From Emmonsiellopsis sp. PD_33 (taxonomy: Eukaryota > Ascomycota > Eurotiomycetes > Onygenales > Ajellomycetaceae): 64,000 nt of DNA. Location: the NCBI GenBank assembly GCA_032988165.1, contig JANTQF010000079.1, positions 1 through 64,000 on the forward strand. The letters run 5' to 3'. Within the stretch, counting starts at the first letter, position 1, and each line of letters begins with the position of its first letter. The translations under genes were made by a program, and so were the position numbers. Below are positions 21,653-32,712 of this stretch, in pieces. The notes under the pieces are model-generated. The model saw nothing but the letters and a program-made list of their open reading frames with translations, did not search any database and was not told where the DNA came from.

Positions 21653-21950
21653 TACATGTATTAGCATGGTGAGACAGCAATTCATTCAGAATTGGCTGAG
21701 GAAGAAGGATATACATACTGGGCGCCAAACCTGTCCCTTATGTGCCATCAATGGCAAGATCCAATCTTGCCAGAGTATAGCTATACTCTCGCGACATATG
21801 GAGAGTGCTATCCATGTGAACCTTTACCTGGAAACCTTCTTAGATGCCTGCCGCCAAGATCTTAATAAGATCTTTACCTGCAGAGTCTGTGGCATGCAAG
21901 CAAACCACAGACAACGGTTTCGCAATCGCCATAGCCATTGCCCGAAATAA

Positions 21951-22505
21951 AGGCCCAGGAATACAATAGAGATGAGGAAAGGAAACAGGCCAAATCAGCC
22001 GTTGCTTTGAGTATGCCAGGTCCAACCATGCGCTATCATGTTTAAATATCTAACCATGCTGTCTAGATCCTGCCACCGCTTGGCGGGGTACCACGTCGCA
22101 CCCGGCTATCAGTTAGCTTTCATCCCACCAGATACGGGGACGAGCTCCTCCTCACGTCGGCGGTTGGGGTTCTGGCTGTTTCGGCTCTTCGGCCTACAGG
22201 AGGTGGGTCGGTGGATGGAGGGGCGGGCGGGGTTGGTGAGGTGCTTATCTGCCATGTAATATCAATTGGTCTCATTCCCAACGATTGGACACTGCATTTT
22301 TATTTGCTACGGGCGTGCATATTCGGTATAAGCAGTGAGAGGGCGGGTAAGACAAGGGCAGTGGACGATTGAGATTGATATCAGGTATTTATCCCACAAG
22401 AGGTGACGGTCCGGCTTGATATGATTATTGGATTGGGACAGTGCTGACTATACAAACAGATCCAACCGCCATCACGAAGCCTATACAAAGGAATATACAT
22501 CCAAA
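21951..22505. other. Repeat tail and promoter region of the M20 gene
   Basis: Contains the second copy of the 37-bp stretch (21960-21996). From about 22030 the sequence becomes GC-richer and unique-looking, and it probably holds the amidohydrolase promoter. The small open frame at 22038-22259 has no recognisable features. Confidence 0.4.
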
Positions 22506-23912
22506 ATGTCGTCCTTCACCCCCTCAGAAATCGCCCAACTGACCAACCTCCACCGCCCTGACCTGGCCCCCTTCGAAGACCTCTACAAGCACCTCCACGC
22601 CCACCCCGAACTCCCCCACCAGGAACACAACACCGCTGCCACCATCGCCACCAAACTGCGCGAAATCCCCAACCTCCAAGTCCACGAAAACATCGGCGGA
22701 ACAGGCATCGCCGCCGTCCTCCGCAACCCGCTCAACCCCAACAATGAAAATACCGGCCCAACCATCCTCCTCCGCTCCGAGCTCGACGGCCTCCCCGTCC
22801 TCGAACAGACCAACCTCCCCTACGCCAGCCACGCCACAACCCACGACAAACTCGACAACAACAAAGAAAAACCCACCATGCACGCCTGCGGCCACGACAT
22901 GCACATGGTCTGCCTCCTCGCCGCCGCCACATCCCTCTGCACCCCCCCGCTCCTCCCCCTCTGGCACGGCACTCTAATCCTCCTCTACCAACCCGCCGAA
23001 GAACACGGTAACGGCGCCAGCGCCATGCTCGCCGACGGCCTCTTCAACAGCCCCCGCAACATCCCCACGCCCGACATCCTCCTCGCCCAACACGTCCTCG
23101 CCGCCCGCACGGGCTCCATAGGCATGAAACCCGGCCCCCAAATGGCCGCCTCAGACTGTCTCAAAATTACCTTCCACGGCCGCGGCGGGCACGGCTCCAT
23201 GCCCGCAAACACCATCGACCCCATCGTCATGGCCGCCAACGCCGTCGTGCGCCTGCAGACCGTCGTCAGCCGCGAGCTGGACACGGGAAGCGAGTTCGCC
23301 GTACTCAGCGTCGGCAGTCTGCATGCGGGCAACGCGGCGAATATCATCCCAGCCACGGCGGAGATGGAGGTTAATGTGCGCACGGCGGATGAAGGGGTGC
23401 GCGCGCGCGTGCTGGCGGCCATTGAGCGGATTGTGAGGGCGGAGGCAGTCGCGAGTGGGGCGGAGAAGATGCCGGAGATTGTTAGGACGTTGAGGTTCCC
23501 CGTTACCGTTAATGATGGGGTGGTTACGGGGCGGTTGGGAGGTACGTTTGAGAGGGTTTTTGGTGCGGAATCTACTGGTATCACCAGCGCTGCTGCGGCT
23601 GCAGCGGATGCTGGATCATGTTGTTCTTCTACCTCCTCGTCCCACTCAAATTACGTCCCCAACTGGCCCCGCAGCAACGCCAGCGAAGACTTCACCTGCC
23701 TCGGCACCGCGGTGGGGAAACCGAGCTGTTTCTGGTTCTTTGGCGGCGTTGAGGAGGAAGTGTGGGGTGAGGCGGAGAGGAAGGGCACGGTGGCGAGGGA
23801 TATTCCTGTTAATCATTCGCCGTTTTTCGCGCCGGTCGTGCAGCCTACTATGCGTGTTGGGGCGGATGCGTTGGTGGCGGGGGCGTTGACGTTTTTGGGG
23901 AGGAGGGGGTGA
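22506..23912 (+). CDS. M20 family amidohydrolase (metallopeptidase-fold)
   Basis: Single exon, 468 aa from the ATG of MSSFTPSEIAQ. Binuclear metal-site residues of M20D/ILR1-type hydrolases are visible: HACGHDMH (C128, H130), PAEEHG (E165, E166), QHV (H196) and NHSPFF (H437). The dimerisation domain begins around FHGRGGHGSMP. Family members release an acyl or aromatic group from N-acyl amino acids; hippurate-type and IAA-amino-acid hydrolases are examples. The substrate here is unknown. There is no signal peptide, so it is probably cytosolic. A Cys/Ser-rich low-complexity insertion (about residues 360-385) interrupts the C-terminal catalytic part. The gene is strongly GC- and C-ending-codon rich and stands alone between two repeat blocks. 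Confidence 0.88.
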   Translation: MSSFTPSEIAQLTNLHRPDLAPFEDLYKHLHAHPELPHQEHNTAATIATKLREIPNLQVHENIGGTGIAAVLRNPLNPNNENTGPTILLRSELDGLPVLEQTNLPYASHATTHDKLDNNKEKPTMHACGHDMHMVCLLAAATSLCTPPLLPLWHGTLILLYQPAEEHGNGASAMLADGLFNSPRNIPTPDILLAQHVLAARTGSIGMKPGPQMAASDCLKITFHGRGGHGSMPANTIDPIVMAANAVVRLQTVVSRELDTGSEFAVLSVGSLHAGNAANIIPATAEMEVNVRTADEGVRARVLAAIERIVRAEAVASGAEKMPEIVRTLRFPVTVNDGVVTGRLGGTFERVFGAESTGITSAAAAAADAGSCCSSTSSSHSNYVPNWPRSNASEDFTCLGTAVGKPSCFWFFGGVEEEVWGEAERKGTVARDIPVNHSPFFAPVVQPTMRVGADALVAGALTFLGRRG

Positions 23913-24451
23913 GATGGGGAAAAAGGGGAGGGGGGGGGGGAGAGGTAAGTAGGTAGATAGGTGGGTGGGTACATGTGGGTAGTTTGGGTGGCCGTGTATA
24001 TAATGAATGGATGATGGATGATGAAATTAGTTATTTTTATCACTATATAAAACTAATCCCTCCTTTCTTCGGGATTCTCTCCACATATTATCCGGGGGAG
24101 GACAAAAGCTACACAGAGGTGGATGGTCACTTCCAATTCGTAGGTACAGTCAATGAATAGAATTTAAATACCTAACCAGTCATTAGTGAGTAGTTAAATA
24201 GCTAGAAAAGGTAAGCTAGAACAGGCACCTAGGCAAGCAAGCAAGTGAGTGTGTAACCTATGCCTAGCCCAAGTTCATAAGATTTCAATGCAATACAATG
24301 CAATGCATGCATGTTTAAATACAATAAATAATAATAATAAAAAACCAAATAAAAGTAATGAAGAGGATGCAAAAGGTGTATAATATAATAATAATAATAA
24401 TAGTAATACTAAGAATGAAAAGTAGAGAAGAAGAAGGTAAGAATCAAAACG
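23913..24451. other. 3' flank with simple repeats, transition to AT-rich tract
   Basis: G-rich run right after the stop (23920-23945), then TAGG/TGGG units, CAAG repeats near 24230, CAATA/TGCA repeats near 24290 and ATA repeats near 24330. Base composition falls to AT-rich from about 24140. CpG at 24139 and 24450 are the last ones before the CpG-free tract. Confidence 0.45.
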
Positions 24452-25990
24452 CTGCCAGATGAGTCCAGTTTAGATGGATGATTTTTGAGGGAAAAAAAAT
24501 CCCATCCCATTCCATCCTATCTCATGCATTCTAAATATCCATCTGCCCTGGTTTTCCAAATCCACCTACCCATCCAGCCAATCCCATCCAGGTTTCTTTT
24601 ATCTTTCTTTCTGTTCTATTCTGTTCCATTCCACTCCATGAATAACAAGAAAGAAAGAAGAAAAAGGGGGAAAGAAAAAGATATATGTATCATCAGTAGT
24701 CAAAAAGAGTAGGAGAAAAAGAAGGAAGAAGAAGAAAATGAATAAATTTAATCAAAGGTGAAATAATAATAATAATATATAAATCATATATATATGAAGT
24801 CAGTTGGGCTGGCAAAACACTATCTCAATGAGGAACATCAGGAAAATACTTGTATTTTAACATCCTTTTACTCACTACCTTTTCATCATGTGCTGTGCTT
24901 TAGCTTCTTCACCCTAACCTCCTTTTTTCCTTCTATCCTTAATATCTTACATGTTTCATGTCTTCACTATATATATATCTTACATTTATATATATATCTT
25001 ACATTTATACTATCAGTATATTTATCACCTCTTCTACTAATTGCTCTCTATTATCTTCTGAGCTCTATCTGGCCTTTAGTCCTTCAGTTTTCTTGCTATC
25101 TTCAGTGATTATTTAGGATCCTTTTGGCATCCCTTATTATAACATCCTTAATGACATCCCAGGTCCTAGCCTTCCTCCAGGCTTTATCAGGGCCCTGTTG
25201 TCTGGCCATGTAGATGAGGCTGCTTGATTAGCTGTGCTAATATCATCTATCCCTTTTTTGCCTGCTGAGTCTGTGCTGTCACTACCTGCTGTCTCAATGC
25301 TATTAGTATGGCCTATCTCTACTACTCTATTAGCTGTGCTAGTACTACTAATACAGTCTATCTCTTTCTTGCCTGCTACATCTACTCAGTTAAGAGCTGA
25401 CACTGCTCAGTTGAGAGCTAAGTCTACTCACTTGAGAGCTGAGTATAAGACTTGTGATCACCACATATATAAGATGAACTATTATTTTGATCATCTCATA
25501 TATTATCTTTATTAGTTCTAATATTCTCTGTATGTCTATATGTTACTTACTCTCTCTGTGGTTTTCACTTCTTACTTATTTACTGCTGATTTCTTCTCTT
25601 TTTTTGATTTTAGTGCTCTGTTTCTCTATATTCTTAGTGTTGGCATTGAATTATTAGTATCATTCATAAGATTATAAGATTATATTAGCTTGGCTCTGAT
25701 ATCTTTATTTCTTATATATATATATATTCTGTTATCTGCTGCTCTTTATCAATCTATTTTATTATCTATTATCCTCTATAATTTTTACTTTTCATATCTT
25801 TATCTATTCTACTTTATCTTCATTTAAATATTATTATTTCCTTCCTACTATCATACCTTCTATTATCTTACTATTTCAAGACCTATCTTCCTCTACCTCC
25901 TCTACTGTAAACTTAGAGTCTTCTCCTCTCATTTCTCCTTCTGAGACCTCTTCAAGCTCTATACCTTCATCTGCTCAGGCTCTCATTCTG

Positions 25991-27670
25991 TGTCATACTT
26001 GCAACACCTACTGCTAGTGATATATGGTTGGTCCTCAGTATGCCCAGTATTTAGTGTGTCTCAGTTTAGCTAAGACTACTGTTTCTCTAGTGTCTGATTC
26101 TGCTAAATCTACCTCTAAGGAGCACTGTTCCTACTTGAATTGTCATTACCACCTTCCTAATTCCTAGTATAAGTGTTGTGATAGATGTTGAGCTGCCTGT
26201 AGAACTACAATTAGACCTGACACTCCTGCTGTGATTATATCTGATGCTCCTACTGCTGTTTCTACTGTATTTATTACTTAGATACTCTCTCTTTACACTA
26301 ATTGTAGCCTTGAACCTCTGCCTGACTACCAGAGTAGTTACTACACTGCCTGTAGGATGAGGTCTAAGGCCAGGGTTGTTATTAAGTGTATTGTGTGTGA
26401 GGTTTCTTTATTAAATCATTGTGAAAGGTACTACTAGAAATATCATAATGTTTCTATTGTTTATTACTGCAGGGGGTGTGGTTTTAGCCCTCTCCCTGAC
26501 AGCTAATTCAACCATTATCTGGACTGCCATGAGAGTGGGGGGCTAGTTAGTGAGTTTTCATGCCTTACATGTGATATCTACCTTTAATGTTTTGATGGAC
26601 CTCTGAATATTACTGCTGAGATTCTTCAGTATTCTAACTGTTTCTCTTCTGACATTCTCTGAGTCTCTACCTCTCTATTTAATGTTAGCTATTAGGAGCC
26701 TCTGAATCTTAGGTGTATGAATAAAGCCTGTCTGGAATGTGATACTTTATTCTAGGCCTCTAAGTTACCTAAGATGAGCCTCAGTTCAGATTTCACTATC
26801 TATTATAAGAATGGAGGCATTTCTTTCCCTTTCTCTTCTATATCAGAGTCTATTAAGAGTTCTATTATTTATGAGTTATTTTCTAGCATCTATTCATTAT
26901 CCTCTTTTTTCCTGTGAAATATCTGATCTATCAATTCTTCTTTATCTTTTGCTTTGATTGACTGGAAGTTCCCTCCTCATTTTTCCCAGAGTAAGTGCTT
27001 ATATATCATGCAGGTCCAGAGTAATATTTACTATATAATGGGACCTTTGAAGTCTGGGGATTTACTAGCTGTCTTTGCCTAATTATATTTTCTTGACCCT
27101 CAGAAGGCTGCTAGAAATTATGTCTGTAGTTAGAACTATGAGTCTTGATGGTATCAGATTATTACCTTGATTGATACTTATATTTATTTAAATAACCCTT
27201 TCATTAGTATCCTCTGTCAAGTAAAGAATGTTCTTAGTGCTAGGAATGAGAAGCTTTCTTACCTGTATTTGAATCCTTCTCTTGAGCTTATATCTAATAA
27301 GGCTGCAGGCTGTTGCTATGATCTCCCAACTACTACTAATGAGCTTACTATGTTCCTTCCTAACATATTATATGAGTTTTCTAGTACTAGCTATAAGGAT
27401 GTTTGCCTCTATCTTTATTAGACTTCTACCTCTAAGGAGCTTTCATACCATTATCCTGCCAGTAAAAAGCTCTGTAGTAGTAATTTAGCCCTGAATTTTA
27501 TAGCTTTTCCTTCTGAGGCTGAGTCTTACCCCTATATATTTATTTATTATCAGCACACTCTGTTCTTTTCTTTAGTATATACCCTATTCTATTCAGCTGA
27601 TAGGTTTAATTACTCACACCATATAACTCTGTATGATTTGACTGCTGAAGGTGCATTTTTTCTATTTTAT
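25991..27670 (+). pseudogene. Helitron protein N-terminal part with Cys-rich zinc-ligand clusters
   Basis: One frame from 25991 to about 27670 keeps phase through many stop codons (mostly TAG, also TGA/TAA). It shows repeated Cys pairs: CHTC at 25991, KCIVCE near 26387, YYCRGCGF near 26465 followed by H...CH, then SCLTCD and KACLECD. Further on lies AAGCCYDLPTTTNELTMFLP, like the conserved LP-T-EVA block that precedes Rep in Helitrons. Its frame differs from that of the Rep-helicase part, so one frameshift (or an intron) lies between about 27670 and 28068. Zinc binding is inferred. Confidence 0.65.
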
Positions 27671-28067
27671 TTAATGATCATATGTTTTCACTATTTACTG
27701 ACTGTCTCTCCATTGCTCAGGCACACCTTATAAGTATATAAATCTGAGTATCACCCAGTTCTGTTACTATCAGCTCTATACTTATACTCATTCATTTAAC
27801 CTTCCTTATTGCAGTCAATTTCTCTTCCAGCAGTGATTATTAGATATGTGGTTGGCTATCAATAATTCTAGGCTGAAATACTTCATGAATAATCAATCAA
27901 AGCTATATATTAATATATATGGTCTTTCTTGCCTTTAGATTCAGAACAATTTAAACCTTAATGATACTAGATGCCATATCTTACCTGCCTGCTTTATTAG
28001 CTCTAACTGTTATCATTAGAATGCCTACCAGGGGTCTATAACCTTAATTCAACACTTTTGAAAGCCT

Positions 28068-30840
28068 ACTCTATTTGTTACCTTCACTATAAACTCTGAG
28101 TAGAAGGAGATTCAGAATGAGCTTATTTATAGTGAGAATAGGGAGTCTATACAGTGCTAAAATGATAAATCTAATTTGGTTGCTAGGGTCTTTAATATGA
28201 AGAATCAGGCCCTACTTTATGAGATCAAGAGTGATACTCTAGATACATATATTATCTATATTTAGATTATTGAATATCAGAAGAGGGGATTACCTCATTT
28301 ATATATTCTATATTAGCTGGGAGATAACCTTCAGTTCATTGAGAGGATAGATGATATCATTTCTGCAGAGATGCCTGACCTCTAAAATCCAGGGAGGCAA
28401 GAGCTCTATAATATTGTCATGAAGTAACTCCTTTATAGGCTCTGTAGACCCTATTTTAACCCCAAGACTCTATATTATGAGACTAATGTCAATAGCACTA
28501 TTCATTGTATCAAGTAGTTCTCAAAATCTTACTGTGAGAAGATGACTATCTACTAGTCCTACTACTTATAATATTATTACTATGAGGGTGGCCATTAATT
28601 TACCTATAATACTGAGAAGGCCAGTCCTATTAACATCAGCAGTGAATGAGTTATCCCCTATAATCTTTATCTCATCTGGAGGTATAAGGCTCATATTAAT
28701 ATTAAAGCCTGTATCAACATAGCAGTAGTAAAATATCTACATAAATATATCACTAAGGGCTCTGATTATGTTACAGTTAGCTTTAATGTGAGTGACAATA
28801 AGATTTATGAGTACTATCTCAGACATTATATTAAATGCATTGAAGCTACCTAGCAGGCTTTAGATTTCAGTGTGAAGAATCATTACTCTGAGAACATGAG
28901 GCTTATCATCTATCTTCTGGGTAAGCATCATATTGTCTATAATCCTAATGAGGCATGAGAGATTACCCTGAAACAGCTTGATAGGCAGACCTCTCACCTA
29001 CTTAGCTTCTTTAAATATAACTGCTAGAAACCTCTGACAACTTATCTATATCATAACATACCCTATTATTTCACCTGGGACCCTCAAAATCTATAGTAGA
29101 AGCCCTAGAAGAAGCACTCAATTAATGTTATTATAAGCTGGATGTATCCCCTCACCCCCTTTCATAGTGATATGTATTATCTGTGCTGTTTACTCATTAT
29201 CTTGTGATACCTAAAGTCTTTTGATGAGTTACTAACTGTTACTGGGACCAAGCACTCTACTTTCTAGAAGATATACTATATAAGAGGTATTATTTAATAG
29301 GACAACAAGTGAGAATATACATTCAAGGAGGCTGCTAAGATGAAGACAGAGGGGGTACTTCAGTAAATATTAATATCAGCTATTATCTATACTAATTTGC
29401 TTGATATCAGTAATATCTGAAAGCTTTTTTCAATGGTCTTTACCAACAACCTCAAGTTTCATCTTGAATGCCATGATTATAATTTACCCCTACCTATTGG
29501 CTAGACCCTTTAAGAGTCTATACTGGATTATAACCTTCATCTTATCTGAAATAGCCTTACCTGGGAGGATTTAAAGCCTGATCAAATTAAGTCCTAGGGC
29601 CTGTCTGAACCCCATCACAACTAGGAGCCTGCTCTTGGGAGCAACCCACTCATCTCCTAGAAGCTGAATTATAATCACTAATTTCTTGCTGATAGAGCTA
29701 CTAAATATAAAGCCTAGCTAAATGAGGATCAGCAGGCTACCTATAATATCATTCTCATGACTATGAAGTCTACCCCCTATAATGTAAGGTTCTTCCTTAA
29801 TGGCCTCAGCAGCACAGGTAAAACCTTTATGTATAATATACTGTGTGATTACCTAAGGTCTCTAGGTAAGATAGTACTCTATATTATCAGTACAGACATT
29901 ATTACCTAGCTTCTTCTAGATAGTCAGACTACTCATAAGCATTTCTACATCCCTATTAATATTCAACTGATTTTGACATGTAATATATCACATGGGACTC
30001 AGCTAACTAAACTTATCTAATAGACTTCTCTTATCATTTGGAATGAGACCTCAATGACACACTACTATATCTTTAATGCTATTAACTGAACACTACAGGA
30101 CCTCCAGGCTAATCTACCTGAGGAGGGAAATAACTTTGAGGGAATTCCAACTATATTTAATGGTGATTTTCAGCAGACCTTACCCATTATTATACACAGC
30201 ACCTGAGATAATATTATTAACACATGCATGTAACATGTCAGGGTTTAATTCTTACTCTACAAGCTACATTTCTACCAGAACATGCACCTATCAACTACTA
30301 CTTCTGAGGGCAGGTCTTTTACTAATTAGCTGTTCTATATGTTACATGATGTGACTCTTTAGAGCTATTAGCTGATCTCACTCAAGTTACACTGAACTTC
30401 TAACTTTAATGAATTTATTACCCAGATATATTCAGCACTAGAGACTAGATTTCATGAAAGAGGTTACTTTCAGGGCCATGTGATCCTCACCACTACAAAT
30501 AACATAGTTAGCTGAATTAATGATGATCTTCTGAATTGACTTTTAGATAATCTGGTTGAATACCTCTTAATTGACACTAGTAAGTAAAATGATAATTGAA
30601 ATTATAAGGTGACCTAGAAGTTTATGCATTCTCAGAATGCTATATCTCTTCAACCTGCTATTCTACAAATCAAATGAGATATATCATTAATATATATGTA
30701 GAATCTAGACTCACAGCATAGTATTTACAATGAATCCTGCATGATTCTTCTTGCTTATTCTCCTCAGTATTTAAAGATTCAATTGGATAGTAGCCCCTTT
30801 AATAGGGAGGTATAACTTTTATATTAAATCAAATTAATAA
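28068..30840 (+). pseudogene. Helitron Rep-helicase (RepHel) pseudogene
   Basis: The motifs at 28068 (TLFVTFTINS), 28272 (EYQKRGLPHLYILY), 28731 (KYLHKYITKG), 29802 (GLSSTGKTF), 30033 (IIWNETSM), 30162 (GDFQQTLP) and 30723 (IYNESCMILL) all lie in the same phase. So 2.7 kb has no net indel although many TAG/TAA/TGA codons interrupt it. Key residues are changed in the direction of C:G to T:A transitions. The second His of the H-x-H nickase motif reads TAT (Tyr, 28302-28304). Walker A has Ser-Ser where Gly-Gly is usual. Walker B has AAT Asn (30042-30044) where Asp is usual. The Rep tyrosines remain. Family role: nick, unwind and transfer DNA during rolling-circle transposition. Confidence 0.85.
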
Positions 30841-31207
30841 GCAATCTAGAGGATTTTACTGTCTCAATTATTTAACTGCAGTTTTCTATGTGCCCAGCCT
30901 TCATGATTATGATCAACAAATCACAGAGCTAATTACTCAGTCATATTAGTATTAATCTTTAGAACTTGATTTTCTCACACAGGTAGCTCTACATTGTATT
31001 ATCATATATAGTTGACTGTCATCAAATCTCAATCTTTATAAGTAGTACCAATCACTATTAGCTCATAAATAATATTATCTATTCTAAGATTCTTCACTTT
31101 TAATCTTAATATTTATATCTAGCCTCTTTTATTTTAGCTCTATAAAATTCATTTCTTCTTACTATCTTATCTTTATTCTTTCTTACAGCTTTTTTACTCT
31201 CATCTTT

Positions 31208-32461
31208 ATGATGTCTTTAACTAAACCCCTAACAGGTCTACCTCAGATCTTTATTATTATCTCTAATAGCTTTATTGTTACTAATCTTAACAGTAGTGCT
31301 TCAGCAAATAAGAATATTAAGGTTAATAGCTTTACTATCTCTACTGTCCACTGTGAGGTCCCAGATCTTAAGATTAATAGGGAGCTGCCTATTTTACTTC
31401 AGACATATAATTCAAACTTTTTATCCTTCATGAATGATATGTTCATTTAGTGTAACAGTACTTTAGTCCTCAATCAGAATGAGTCAGATAGTAAGGTATC
31501 CTATTTGATTATCAATATTCAGTCTTTTTGCTCTTAAATGCTTCCTGATACTATTAGGTCAGCTGAGTATATCACTATCAGTATTAGCTCTGACAACTTA
31601 TTTTTATTTTGTGTAGATGCCTGCACTGCTCACTACAATATACCTACTGATTGTTCTGATAGGGTGTTTAAGGTGACTATCAAGATATATCTCAATAAGG
31701 GGTCTAATAGGTATCCTACCTATAGGTTCTTCTCCTTTTATTATATCTTTCCTAACTCTCTATATTGAAGTCATATTCTACTTCTATGAGTTGGGAATTT
31801 AATGAACATTATCAGTAAGGCCATTAGGTTTTTCACCAACAATAAGAAGAAGTTTCTTACTATTATGATATAGCAGTTTGACTTCTTAGGTTCTCTCCCC
31901 AGTGAGAATAGTGGTTCTTCAAATACCCCTAGCCCTGATGCTCCTACTCTGAGCACTCCTGTACAGTATGTGTTCTTACTTGAATTCTTTGCTGTTTAGT
32001 TTGTCACTGACATTTTACCCAGAGCCACTAAGTAGTATAAGGTTGCTACCACTGTGACCCCTAGAACTCTAATGCAAATTAACATTTTATTTGCTGATGA
32101 CTCATTAACCCCTTTGAAGTCTACTCTTGCACTGAAGACTAACATCAATGATGGGGGAGATATAGAGGGGGGTGGAGATAATAATAAAGGAAAAGGGAAG
32201 AATGGTAGGAATACTTTAATGAGTAAGCTACTCCTATATATACTAGGTCAGAATAAACCTAGGTCTCTAAAGGAGAGAAAGAGGCATTGCTCTCTGAGTC
32301 TAGTCCTGTCTGACACTTTATCTGATAGGGGTTCAAGCTTGAAGAGTAAGACCTCTATTCATGTCTCCTCTGACAGTAACCTAGGAGGTTCTGACACTAA
32401 GGATGAATCTTCTTCTTCTGATAGTGATGCTAATGAGTCTTCTATAGGGTCTTTGAAGTGA
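31208..32461 (+). pseudogene. Unidentified second ORF carried by the Helitron
   Basis: Three open segments (31208-31450, 31538-31768, 32054-32461) share one phase and are separated only by in-frame stops, implying an ancestral ORF of about 418 codons starting at MMSLTKPLTG. The N-terminal two thirds have mixed composition. The C-terminal 100 residues are basic then Ser/Asp-rich (GKGKNGRN, later SSSSDSDANESS), as in a disordered tail. It is in a different phase from RepHel and about 370 bp downstream of its last recognisable block. I do not recognise the family. It may be a Helitron accessory protein or captured host gene sequence. Confidence 0.55.
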
Positions 32462-32712
32462 AAGATGAAGTAGATAGATAATTCTTAGTTGCAGTTCTAT
32501 TTTTAGCCCCTGACCTGGCAGTTTGTAGGCTGTGGCTTATGCCCTACAACTTCTTCTTGTGTGGCAGGTTAGAGGCCTGTTTTTTGACCTTTGAGGTTAT
32601 TTTTCATTCAATTCATGCCTTATACAGGAGTATGTTTGTAGGAATCCACTAGATCATGTGACTTTGATTTGCCAAGGGAGAGCCTTTTGTAGAATGAAAA
32701 AATGATGTCCAT

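Larger units (their letters stand above)
19435..21950 (+). pseudogene. Repeated C2H2-type zinc-finger ORF relic, split by a DNA transposon
   Basis: The frame runs from the ATG at 19435 to 20050, is broken by the Tc1-like element (20051-21652), and resumes at 21655. Leaving out the transposon and one TA copy restores a single phase that ends at the TAA at 21948-21950, about 303 codons. A TGA at 19798-19800 interrupts it, probably from CGA. Visible features are a helical N-terminal part (HHLEAATETAVNTHLQPK), a highly acidic middle, then TCPLC...H and CRVCGMQ...H zinc-ligand pairs. From memory it resembles proteins that occur in many copies in fungal genomes and are sometimes annotated as C2H2 or FluG-domain-like; this assignment is weak. 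A 37-bp stretch near its start (19451-19487) recurs with one difference at 21960-21996. Confidence 0.6.

Noticed and set aside
30076..30354. Open frame of 92 codons in the AT-rich tract
   Set aside because: It is out of phase with the RepHel frame, whose GDFQQTLP motif overlaps it at 30162. It is a shadow of the decayed helicase.
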